This document shows, piece by piece, positions 1 to 6,327 of a DNA stretch of 8,972 nt. The notes under the pieces are model-generated. The model searched no databases, had not been told where the DNA came from, and worked only from the letters and a program-made list of their open reading frames with translations. A program made the position numbers and the translations under genes. The first letter of the stretch is position 1, and each line of letters starts with the position of its first letter. The stretch covers positions 1-8,972 of the forward strand of contig CACYHM010000050.1 of assembly GCA_902774195.1 (NCBI GenBank), read 5' to 3'. Source of the DNA: an uncultured Eubacteriales bacterium (GTDB lineage Bacteria; Bacillota_A; Clostridia; Peptostreptococcales; Anaerovoracaceae).

Positions 1-1690
1 TATATACCCTGGTCTTCCCGTTAGGCAGGAAGAGCATCTCCGTGCCGTGTTCTATCTTTATGATGAATATGTTCTGGCTCTTGCCCCAGCCGAGCTCCAT
101 CAGCGTTTTGCCCGAATAGTCGGCCTCCTTAGGCACGACGAAGGACAGATACCTGTAGTCGTCCTCGAAGAACTCCGAGTAGTCCGGAAGCTCCACATCG
201 TCCTGGGCAGCCATCATGCTGGCGAAAAGGAACGACGCCCTCTTCAGCTTCGAATACTGCCTGCGCTGGCGGTAGTCGAGTATGAAGAGCACGAGCCCGA
301 TGAACATCCATCCTCCGAACATCGCCGTCGCGAACCAGCCCATGTGGACCGGCTGGCCCGGTATGAGAAGCAGCGCCAGAAGAAGCGTCATGCATATCCC
401 CGCGAACCATGCCGTCTTCTCTCCTCCCGGTATGCTGTACGGGCGGTTCAGAGAAGGCTCGCTGTGTCTGAGCTTGATGAGACTGTACGCTGTGATCATC
501 CAGCTCGTGACATATCCGGCCGCCGAGAACGTCGTCAGCGATCCTATAAGTCCGCTGCCGAGGAAAGGCCCCGCTATCGAAGCGATCAGGCAGACCTTCA
601 GTGCGTTGATCGGGGTCTTGTAGACCGGATGCTGTTTTGCGAGCACATCCGGCACGATGCTGACTCTGGCCATGGCCATCAGTATCTGCGACGATGCCAT
701 CATGAAGCCGTTCCAGGTCGTGATGAGACCGCATATGGCTCCGATGAGTATGAACAGATAAAGGCCCATGCCTATCGGCCCGCCGTACACGTCGCGGAAC
801 AGCAGAGCCGCCGCCGGGCTGTCGAATTTTATGAATTCCTTCCACGGCATAGCTCCTCCGAGGGTGACGAGGAGAAGCGCATAAAAGACGCACGAAAGGA
901 CTACTGTAAGCACGACCGTCTTTCCTACTGACTTCACGTCTCCTCCGGCGCTTTCTATCCCCTGCGGTATGGTCTCGAAGCCCGCGAGAAAGAACGGCGC
1001 CGAGGCAAGTATGACAAGCGCTCCCCCGATGAACGACTTGTGGGAGCCCTTTCCTATATTCTCGTATACAGGCTCGAAGTTGGCGGCATCGAATCTCATC
1101 GCCGCGAAGATCATGGCGAGTATGCCAGCTCCGACCAGTACGAAGCAGAGTACCTTCTGCATTGTCGCAGACGATGTGACTCCCTTTCTGTTTATCAGAA
1201 AGAGCACCACGGAGATCACTATCCCGACGATGATGTGTCCGGGATAGATGCCGGCGCCGGCAAGCGTGTACATAGGCGCTCCGGCCTTGAGGACCGGGAA
1301 GATTATGCTGAGTATGTCTACTACGTATATGGCCTCCCACGGTATTATCGTTACGAAGGCTCCGAAAGCAGCCCACCCGGAGATGAACGCCACGTTGTCG
1401 CCGAATGCTCTGAAGGCGTATGCCATGCCCCCTCCCGAGACCGGCAGCATCGAGCAGAGCTCGCAGTAGCACAGAGCGACCGGTATCATGATGATCAGAG
1501 CAAGCAAATATCCGACGGCCGCGGGCAGCGGTCCGCCGCTCCCTGCCATCCAGCTGTTGATCGATACGGCCCAGCCTACTCCGACTATGGCGCCGAATCC
1601 TATCGCAAAGAAATCTACAGCACTTACACCTTTTTTCTCGTTCACTTTTTTGCGTCCTTTTTCTTTGAAATCTACCAGATACTTATACAT
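1..1690 (-). CDS. APC-superfamily amino acid/cation permease with C-terminal RCK_C (TrkA-C)-like domain, partial (3' end off window)
   Basis: Reading the minus strand from the ATG at 1690 gives 563 residues open to the left edge, so the C terminus is missing. The N-terminal part is a polytopic membrane protein. The first helix carries the broken-helix signature GFGAIVGVGW (residues 31-40), typical of APC-family transporters, and about a dozen hydrophobic segments run to residue ~471. A charged linker (472-512) leads to a soluble region from ~513. There, GKTLMELGWGKSQN (527-540), a beta strand and a GTEMLFLPNGKT hairpin follow the pattern of RCK_C/TrkA-C domains, which bind small ligands in K+ channels and transporters. 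Substrate cannot be read from sequence; an amino acid or K+ is plausible. The start at 1690 is supported by GAAGGCGG about 10 nt upstream. It is divergent from the nitroreductase gene. A long open frame at 129-1472 on the same strand is a shadow without membrane character. Confidence 0.85.
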   Translation of the reverse strand, partial: MYKYLVDFKEKGRKKVNEKKGVSAVDFFAIGFGAIVGVGWAVSINSWMAGSGGPLPAAVGYLLALIIMIPVALCYCELCSMLPVSGGGMAYAFRAFGDNVAFISGWAAFGAFVTIIPWEAIYVVDILSIIFPVLKAGAPMYTLAGAGIYPGHIIVGIVISVVLFLINRKGVTSSATMQKVLCFVLVGAGILAMIFAAMRFDAANFEPVYENIGKGSHKSFIGGALVILASAPFFLAGFETIPQGIESAGGDVKSVGKTVVLTVVLSCVFYALLLVTLGGAMPWKEFIKFDSPAAALLFRDVYGGPIGMGLYLFILIGAICGLITTWNGFMMASSQILMAMARVSIVPDVLAKQHPVYKTPINALKVCLIASIAGPFLGSGLIGSLTTFSAAGYVTSWMITAYSLIKLRHSEPSLNRPYSIPGGEKTAWFAGICMTLLLALLLIPGQPVHMGWFATAMFGGWMFIGLVLFILDYRQRRQYSKLKRASFLFASMMAAQDDVELPDYSEFFEDDYRYLSFVVPKEADYSGKTLMELGWGKSQNIFIIKIEHGTEMLFLPNGKTRVY

Positions 1691-1700
1691 TAAACTTATA

Positions 1701-1757
1701 CCGCCTTCAATCGCTATTGATATTCCACTATAAAAAAAACATGAAGGCGGGCTTCAT
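1701..1757 (-). promoter_or_regulatory. Possible permease leader switch: hairpin plus sequestration of the Shine-Dalgarno
   Basis: Read toward the permease, ATGAAG (1757-1752) and CTTCAT (1746-1741) form a 6-bp stem with a 5-nt loop, followed after one base by eight T (1739-1732), which resembles an intrinsic terminator. The loop and right arm contain CCGCCTTCA (1750-1742), an exact 9-nt reverse complement of TGAAGGCGG (1709-1701), which is the apparent ribosome-binding site of the permease. The two pairings are mutually exclusive. The repeats are seen directly; a regulatory role is inferred. It requires transcription to begin upstream of 1757, and I could not place the permease promoter. If the TATAGT at 1732-1727 is the -10, the palindrome would instead be upstream DNA, perhaps an operator. 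Confidence 0.4.
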
Positions 1758-1785
1758 TTTTCATGCACATATCTGTATCCATAAA

Positions 1786-1814
1786 TTGAAATGGCTCTAT
1801 ATAAATGGTAAAAT
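1786..1814 (+). promoter_or_regulatory. Sigma-70-type promoter of the nitroreductase gene
   Basis: TTGAAA (1786-1791) and TAAAAT (1809-1814) are separated by 17 bp, close to consensus. Transcription would start near 1821, leaving a leader of about 40 nt. The ribosome-binding site is AAGGGG at 1848-1853, 7 nt before the ATG at 1861. Confidence 0.65.
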
Positions 1815-1860
1815 CCAATAGTACGGATAAAATAGTTTAAACTTATCAAGGGGTAAACAG

Positions 1861-2667
1861 ATGCAATACTATGAAAACATCGTAAAGAAAAGAAATTCCT
1901 GCAGGGGATTCTCGAACAGGAAGGTCCCTGAAGATGTGCTCGCAGATGTCAGAAATTACTATGACAACGATGAAAGCGCAATCGTCGAAGGCATCAGGAC
2001 CGAACTGAAATTTTACTCAGCTGATTCATATGAGCTGCTGAAGCAGCATGTCGGATACAACGGCATCTGCATCAAGGCTCCGGGCTATTTCGTGCTTTAT
2101 TCGGAAAAAGGAGATCACTTCATCGAGAATGCCGGCTACATAGCCCAGGGTCTTACGCTCAGAATGGCCGAACACGGAGTAGCTACCTGCTGGATGACCA
2201 TCGTTGACGCCGCTGCTGTAAAGAAAGCCCTTAACGAGGACAACGGCATGGAAGTCGCCTGCGTAGTGGCATTCGGCTACCGCGACCCGGGCAATGCCGA
2301 GAAGAAGGCTCCGAAGATCACCATCCAGGAGCTCTGCCTCGGCAAGGACTACAAAACAGAAGCTAACCTCGACCGCCTCCCTCGTGAGCTCGAGGACTGC
2401 CTCAGAGCATGCGCTCACTCCCAGTCCTTCCTGAACCTCCAGCCGTACAGGCTGCTCGTCGACTACAATGAGGTATGCCTCGTCGGACTTCCGAGCGAGT
2501 TGACCAACGATTACGACAAGCGCCTCAACTACGGCATCGTGATGTTCAACTTCTACTCCGTCATGTGGGCTGTAAGACCGTCCGCACCGATGTGGAGCTT
2601 CGAGCCTCCTGAAAAGGACCTCAGGCTCCCTGAAGACGTGGAGTATGTCGCCAGGATCAGGATATAG
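1861..2667 (+). CDS. TM1586-type nitroreductase-family flavoprotein
   Basis: This 268-residue soluble protein resembles the putative nitroreductases of the TM1586 group, which are FMN-dependent NAD(P)H oxidoreductases. The N-terminal KKRNSCRGFSNRKVP (residues 9-23) matches the arginine-rich FMN-phosphate segment that opens nitroreductases. NAGYIAQGLTLRMAEHG (90-106) followed by ATCW is the usual helix and turn of the fold. The C-terminal half (from ~170) contains SFLNLQPYRLLV (189-200), a second nitroreductase-like element equivalent to the 'N-x-QPW' FMN contact. This fits the tandem half-domain arrangement of the TM1586 group. There is no signal peptide or membrane segment, so it is expected in the cytoplasm. 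The ATG start has a strong AAGGGG site at 7 nt spacing. It is the only plus-strand gene here, divergent from the permease and convergent with the CARF gene. The natural substrate is not evident. Confidence 0.82.
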   Translation: MQYYENIVKKRNSCRGFSNRKVPEDVLADVRNYYDNDESAIVEGIRTELKFYSADSYELLKQHVGYNGICIKAPGYFVLYSEKGDHFIENAGYIAQGLTLRMAEHGVATCWMTIVDAAAVKKALNEDNGMEVACVVAFGYRDPGNAEKKAPKITIQELCLGKDYKTEANLDRLPRELEDCLRACAHSQSFLNLQPYRLLVDYNEVCLVGLPSELTNDYDKRLNYGIVMFNFYSVMWAVRPSAPMWSFEPPEKDLRLPEDVEYVARIRI

Positions 2668-2708
2668 AGCAGCATCCGCAAAAGGCGCATCACAATACTG
2701 AGATGATA

Positions 2709-2734
2709 AAGGAGCAGCCTGCGGGCTGCTCCTT
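2709..2734. terminator. Hairpin between convergent genes, probable bidirectional terminator
   Basis: AAGGAGCAGCC (2709-2719) and GGCTGCTCCTT (2724-2734) form a perfect 11-bp stem with a TGCG loop. It sits 41 nt after the nitroreductase stop and 8 nt after the stop of the CARF-HEPN gene on the other strand. The downstream T tracts are short (TTATT on plus, TTTAT on minus), so it may be an imperfect terminator or a 3'-end stabilising hairpin. Confidence 0.7.
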
Positions 2735-2742
2735 ATTATGCA

Positions 2743-4734
2743 TCAGTTCTGTTTTTCAGCGCCGTCATGAGCGGCCGTGCCGTCCTGCGGTTTCGGGCCG
2801 TCCTGTGGTCTCTGACCGCCCTGCTCATTTTTCTCAGGCGCATCCTTCCTGTCAAAATGGCCTTTATTGGCCTGGAATTTCTTTCTCAGCTCGTTCGAAT
2901 AAGCCCTTATCTCATCGTTCGTTACATAGACGACTCTCTTGCCTCCGTCCTCTCCGATGAGCCTCATTACCTTGTCATAGCCGTGTATAAAGCTTTCTAC
3001 ACAACTCTTTATCATGCTCATGCGCTCGCTCACGTCACTGTCTTTTCTGTAAGCTCCGAAAGACCCAGATGCGTTTTCAGCGTGATTCGTCTTGTTTCTT
3101 ACGTTGCCGACCTCGTAATACGCGTAAAGCAGATTTCCGAGCGCCTTTTCGTCCGGGCAGTCCGTATGCGTCCTGAGGACGTTCTTCTCAGTCGTGTGGA
3201 GATCATTGATCCTGAGCTCGGAATATCTCTGCGCATTTTCTGAATCACTGGCAGCGTGCTTTACCCTGCCCCTTCCGTAGAACTTTACGAAATAGTGGGA
3301 TATGTCGTCGAGCTTGTATTTTTCGAACGGCTTGAGGTCATAATAAATATTTCCGAATGTCTTTATGGCGTATTCCTTGGATTTTTCTCCGTCGCTGTAG
3401 TAAAGGATGCCCTTGTCTACGAAGTCATGAGGCGCTTTCGATTCGATCAGCGTCAGCGTCTGCTGCCAGAAGCCCTTTCTGTAGGCCCATCTGATGAGCT
3501 CTATGTTCTCGAGCTTGTCTCCGGCAAGCATAGGGCCGTAATCCTCCTTGATGGCTTCAATGATGAATCCGAAATACTGTTCGACCAGGTTCGGTCCCGC
3601 CACATACTTGTCTCCGGAGAACAGCCTGCGCAGGCTCGAAATACCTCTTTCTATGTCTCCTATGTCGCAGAGTGATATCCCTATGTCGATATTCCTCATC
3701 GCATTGAGCAGCCTGTCGATGTATTCGTTATCTGTCCTGTGAAGGTTCCAGTAATTTACCAGTATGTCCGTTTTGCCGGATCTGAGGAATGATCTTGCTC
3801 CGGCCACCAGTTCAGAGGATCCATACAGATCCGTGCTGTCAACGATATCGCTTGCGATCTCCTTGAGGTCGCGGGCGCTGGTGACTACGCGCTCGATCCT
3901 GATGCGGTTGCCCGGCATCGCCTTGATGAGGTCCATGAGGCTCATCAGGGAATATGTGTCATCCGCGTCTTCGCTCTGTATGCAGATGTACAGCTCGATG
4001 TCCGCATCCTCGTCGAACCTGCTGTCCTCATCCAGGAAGTCCTCGACGAGATTGACCGCGAACGAAAGCGATCCGTCCCCTTCAGTCGGGATGAAGCGGA
4101 TCTTTACATCCTCGTTAGATTCCAGCGCAAACATCTTTGAACTGTCGTGCATCTCGCTGTACAGCCAGTTGAATATCCACCTGCGGAATCCCCGGAGGCT
4201 CATGATGTCAGTATCCAGCAGACCTTTCAGATCTTCTGTAACTGCGGTCCTGAGTTTCTGGTCTCTGTTGAGCATGTCAAAGAAGCGGTTGAATTTTGCG
4301 CTGTTATTGCCTTTAGTATTCTTTTTGAAGGAATTTCTGATCGCTTCTGTCAGTTGCTCCTGATCTTCCTCAGGCAGAAGATCTCTGAGGTCCTGTTCTT
4401 CAATCCTCAGCTCGTCAAGGTACTGCGCGAGTCTGTATCTGAGCAGGCTGTATGTCGACATGCTGCGTGTATCCGAGGAATAGAACGAGCTGCCCTCTCT
4501 GAGGACCATCTCTACAAGCTCGTCGCCCGGGTCATATGTGGTCTTGCTTCCGAGGGTTATGATCTCGTCTATCTTATAGTTTGCGAGTATGTACTTGCTG
4601 CTCGCTTCAGCCGAGAGCATAGCATCACAGTATATGTTCTTCTCGCCTTCCCTTGCGTAGTAGTACTCCACGGAATCCCTGGAGTCTCCCTCATAGAGGG
4701 ATGTGATCATGATTCTGTAGGTGTTTTTTGCCAT
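2743..4734 (-). CDS. CARF-HEPN ribonuclease, Csx1/TM1812-like, outside any visible CRISPR locus
   Basis: This 663-residue protein has the layout of Csx1/TM1812-family CRISPR ancillary proteins, which sense cyclic oligoadenylate through a CARF domain and cleave RNA with a HEPN domain. The N-terminal strand and turn YRIMITSLYEGD (6-17), a second strand IDEIITLGSKTTYD (55-68) and the Rossmann-like pieces at ~245-330 (ELYICIQSEDADD, then ARSFLRSGKTD) fit the CARF half. A helical insertion occupies ~105-240. IELIRWAYRKGFWQQTLTLI (411-430) is a family landmark in the following helical region. The HEPN catalytic motif R-x4-H is R546-NKTN-H551 (bases 3099-3082), in VGNVRNKTNHAE. The family's DxTHG motif is not seen. 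The tail (~622-663) is charged, low-complexity and probably disordered. The start at 4734 has AAAGG 10 nt upstream and begins just before the first strand. An extension to 4860 would run inside the MATE gene and looks non-native. It overlaps the MATE gene by 28 nt. No cas gene or array is visible. Confidence 0.8.
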   Translation of the reverse strand: MAKNTYRIMITSLYEGDSRDSVEYYYAREGEKNIYCDAMLSAEASSKYILANYKIDEIITLGSKTTYDPGDELVEMVLREGSSFYSSDTRSMSTYSLLRYRLAQYLDELRIEEQDLRDLLPEEDQEQLTEAIRNSFKKNTKGNNSAKFNRFFDMLNRDQKLRTAVTEDLKGLLDTDIMSLRGFRRWIFNWLYSEMHDSSKMFALESNEDVKIRFIPTEGDGSLSFAVNLVEDFLDEDSRFDEDADIELYICIQSEDADDTYSLMSLMDLIKAMPGNRIRIERVVTSARDLKEIASDIVDSTDLYGSSELVAGARSFLRSGKTDILVNYWNLHRTDNEYIDRLLNAMRNIDIGISLCDIGDIERGISSLRRLFSGDKYVAGPNLVEQYFGFIIEAIKEDYGPMLAGDKLENIELIRWAYRKGFWQQTLTLIESKAPHDFVDKGILYYSDGEKSKEYAIKTFGNIYYDLKPFEKYKLDDISHYFVKFYGRGRVKHAASDSENAQRYSELRINDLHTTEKNVLRTHTDCPDEKALGNLLYAYYEVGNVRNKTNHAENASGSFGAYRKDSDVSERMSMIKSCVESFIHGYDKVMRLIGEDGGKRVVYVTNDEIRAYSNELRKKFQANKGHFDRKDAPEKNEQGGQRPQDGPKPQDGTAAHDGAEKQN
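2779..2814 (-). repeat. Two-copy 18-nt tandem repeat in the CARF-HEPN tail
   Basis: Units 2779-2796 and 2797-2814 differ at three positions on the plus strand and encode QRPQDG and PKPQDG in the disordered C-terminal tail. A partial third copy may begin at 2761 (GCCGTCATG). Such repeats often vary in number between strains. Confidence 0.6.
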
Positions 4735-6101
4735 TTTTCGATTACCTTTCGTCTGAACCATCCGGCAACTAATATTACAACGATGAAATTGATTATATCT
4801 GCAGCAGCGTAGCCTGCCCATATGCCCGTTATGCCCCACTTTCTCGAAAAGAGCGTGCACAGCGGCACCATGTAGCCTACCTGCCTTGCGAGCGTGAGTA
4901 TGGTCGTTATGTACGACTTCTTCGCCGGCGGGAATTGCTGCGCCAGCACTATGCTTATGCCGTAGACAGCGATCGGAGCTCCGAGTATGCGGTATGCCTG
5001 CATACCCATCTCCCTCATCTCAGGCGTCGCGCTTATCAGCTTGAGTACGACTCCCGGCGCCAGCACGAAGAGAAGGGATGTGAGGACCGCGAAGATAGAA
5101 GCGATCTTCATCGCGAGGTTCCTCGTCTCTATGAAACGCTTTCCGTCGTGCGCCCCGGTGCTGTATCCGAGTATAGGCGTCATTCCCCTGGTCACGCCGA
5201 ATATCGGAAGTATTCCGAAGCTGCTGAACTTGCCGAAGCCTCCGAAGACCGCTATGGCTGCTGTGCCGTAGCCTGCAATCAGCTTGTTGACGATACCCGA
5301 GACTATGGACGTGGTGGCCTGTGTCAGAGCCGAAGGTATGCCGACTACCAGTATGTCCTTCATTATCTGAAGATCAGGCCTGAACCCCTTGAAAGTGACA
5401 GGAAGGTTCGCCCTGTTGACTTTGAAGATCCCGTAGAAGCCTATGAGCATGGCGATCGCCTGCGAGAGGCTCGATGCTATAGCGGCTCCGAGCACCCCGA
5501 GCTTGAACAGGAAGATGAATATCGGGTCGAGGAATATGACGCAGAAGCCTCCGGCAAGCTGCGAGATCATAGGCACGACCATATTGCCAGAGCCCTGCAG
5601 GACCGAGAACGTTATCTGGGTGAATATGCTTCCGAAAGCCAGTATGGAAATGGTCCGGACGTATATCGTCCCCGCCTCGATGACCTGCGGATCAGTGCTG
5701 AAGAACCTGATGAAGGTCCCTGCTCCGAAGATACCGAACAAAGCCATGATGAACACGGTGCCGAAGCCCAGGACGATGCCGTTGCTGGCTGATTTGGCCG
5801 CCTGATCAGGCTCGCCTGCGCCGAGGTTTCTGGATATAGCTGAATTGATACCGACTCCTATGCCTGTCGAAAGGGCCCCGATGATCATCTGCACCGGGTA
5901 CGCCAGCGTGACAGCAGCGAAGCTCTCATCGCTGATCTTGGCAACGTACATGGAATCGACGGTATTGTACAGGGCCTGCATGAGCATGGCTACGATCGAA
6001 GGTATGGCCATGCTTATCAGCAGATCTCTGACAGGTTCGGTGCCGAGCAGCTCTGCTGCCGGTCTGTTAGGCATAAATAATTTCTTGAGTTTTTCTTTCA
6101 T
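4707..6101 (-). CDS. MATE-family multidrug/Na+ (H+) antiporter-like exporter
   Basis: This is a 464-residue polytopic membrane protein of usual MATE length (~450), with 12 hydrophobic segments in two similar halves. The N half has AIPSIVAMLMQALYNTVDSM (residues ~33-52) followed by YVAKISDESFAAVTLAYP, the standard first helices of NorM/MepA-like MATE exporters. ISRNLGAGEPDQA in the loop after helix 2 is also characteristic, and TKGFRPD-like cytoplasmic linker sequence separates the halves. These proteins use Na+ or H+ gradients to expel cationic drugs or metabolites; the substrate is not evident here. It is the first gene of a likely operon: its last 28 nt overlap the start of the CARF-HEPN gene (stop TGA at 4709-4707, downstream ATG at 4734). 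The start ATG at 6101 has no Shine-Dalgarno and lies immediately after a -10 box. A second Met at residue 10 (6074) is possible but also lacks a clear site. Confidence 0.9.
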   Translation of the reverse strand: MKEKLKKLFMPNRPAAELLGTEPVRDLLISMAIPSIVAMLMQALYNTVDSMYVAKISDESFAAVTLAYPVQMIIGALSTGIGVGINSAISRNLGAGEPDQAAKSASNGIVLGFGTVFIMALFGIFGAGTFIRFFSTDPQVIEAGTIYVRTISILAFGSIFTQITFSVLQGSGNMVVPMISQLAGGFCVIFLDPIFIFLFKLGVLGAAIASSLSQAIAMLIGFYGIFKVNRANLPVTFKGFRPDLQIMKDILVVGIPSALTQATTSIVSGIVNKLIAGYGTAAIAVFGGFGKFSSFGILPIFGVTRGMTPILGYSTGAHDGKRFIETRNLAMKIASIFAVLTSLLFVLAPGVVLKLISATPEMREMGMQAYRILGAPIAVYGISIVLAQQFPPAKKSYITTILTLARQVGYMVPLCTLFSRKWGITGIWAGYAAADIINFIVVILVAGWFRRKVIEKWQKTPTES

Positions 6102-6110
6102 AACTTATTT

Positions 6111-6119
6111 ATTATAACA
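6111..6119 (-). promoter_or_regulatory. Extended -10 promoter for the MATE/CARF operon
   Basis: TGTTATAAT on the minus strand (6119-6111) is a perfect extended -10 (TGnTATAAT). No convincing -35 lies 16-18 bp upstream, as expected for this promoter class. The predicted start of transcription (~6104) is only about 3 nt before the ATG at 6101, so the message would be leaderless or nearly so. Confidence 0.55.
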
Positions 6120-6141
6120 CAGATGGCCGTTCATAAGGCTG

Positions 6142-6176
6142 CATAAAATGAAAACGGCTTCGCATCGAAGCCGTTT
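6142..6176 (-). terminator. Intrinsic terminator of the tRNA-Glu unit
   Basis: On the minus strand AAACGGCTTCG (6176-6166) pairs with CGAAGCCGTTT (6162-6152) across a 3-nt loop. The stem is 11 bp and is followed by TTTTCATTTTAT. It lies just past the tRNA 3' end and should isolate the tRNA from the MATE operon. Confidence 0.85.
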
Positions 6177-6179
6177 GCG

Positions 6180-6254
6180 TGGTAGCGCATCAGGGAATCG
6201 AACCCTGGATTCCGCCGTGAGAGGGCGACGTCTTGACCTCTTGACCAATGCGCC
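6180..6254 (-). tRNA. tRNA-Glu (anticodon CTC)
   Basis: This 75-nt tRNA decodes GAG. Acceptor strands GGCGCAT and ATGCGCT pair over 7 bp with a G1-U72 wobble. The D arm reads TGGTCAAGAGGTCAAGAC. The anticodon stem TCGCC/GGCGG flanks the loop CTCTCAC with anticodon CTC at 6221-6219. The T stem CAGGG/CCCTG closes the TTCGATT loop. Discriminator A is followed by an encoded CCA (6182-6180). The body matches the usual bacterial tRNA-Glu pattern, which mostly carries TTC; the CTC form is the less common isoacceptor and usually supplements a TTC gene elsewhere. Confidence 0.96.
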
Positions 6255-6256
6255 AT

Positions 6257-6281
6257 ATTTGCGCCTTTTTCGTGCGCAAAT
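6257..6281 (-). other. Hairpin in the 5' leader of pre-tRNA-Glu
   Basis: ATTTGCGC (6281-6274) and GCGCAAAT (6264-6257) form an 8-bp stem with a 9-nt loop, ending 2 nt before the mature tRNA 5' end. The predicted transcription start (~6278) would leave most of the stem intact. It could present the cleavage site to RNase P, or serve as the 3' end of the upstream protease-anchor message, although no T tract follows. Confidence 0.55.
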
Positions 6282-6284
6282 GGT

Positions 6285-6313
6285 ATTTTAGCAGAAAGCC
6301 TGCCTCTTGTCTA
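6285..6313 (-). promoter_or_regulatory. Promoter of tRNA-Glu
   Basis: On the minus strand TAGACA (6313-6308, five of six consensus bases) and TAAAAT (6290-6285) are 17 bp apart. TGC directly before the -10 adds an extended -10 element. It begins 15 nt past the end of the upstream coding region at 6328. Confidence 0.7.
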
Positions 6314-6327
6314 CAATTTCATCGTTT

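Noticed and set aside
129..1472. 447-codon open frame on the minus strand
   Set aside because: It is Arg/His-rich, lacks hydrophobic segments and lies in another frame of the permease gene, whose frame gives a clear polytopic membrane protein.
47..1693. Long plus-strand open frames opposite the permease (47-931, 1040-1693)
   Set aside because: The translations are low-information, rich in Arg/Tyr/Glu, and have no ribosome-binding sites. They are antisense shadows of the permease.
2743..4734. CRISPR array or cas genes near the CARF-HEPN gene
   Set aside because: I saw no regularly spaced direct repeats on either strand, and every neighbouring gene has another identity.
4735..4860. N-terminal extension of the CARF-HEPN gene to an upstream ATG at 4860
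   Set aside because: The extra 42 residues are an out-of-frame reading of the MATE gene and look non-native. The ATG at 4734 has a ribosome-binding site and sits just before the first CARF strand.
4935..5792. 285-codon plus-strand open frame opposite the MATE gene
   Set aside because: It is composed almost entirely of charged residues mirrored from hydrophobic codons, and is an antisense shadow.
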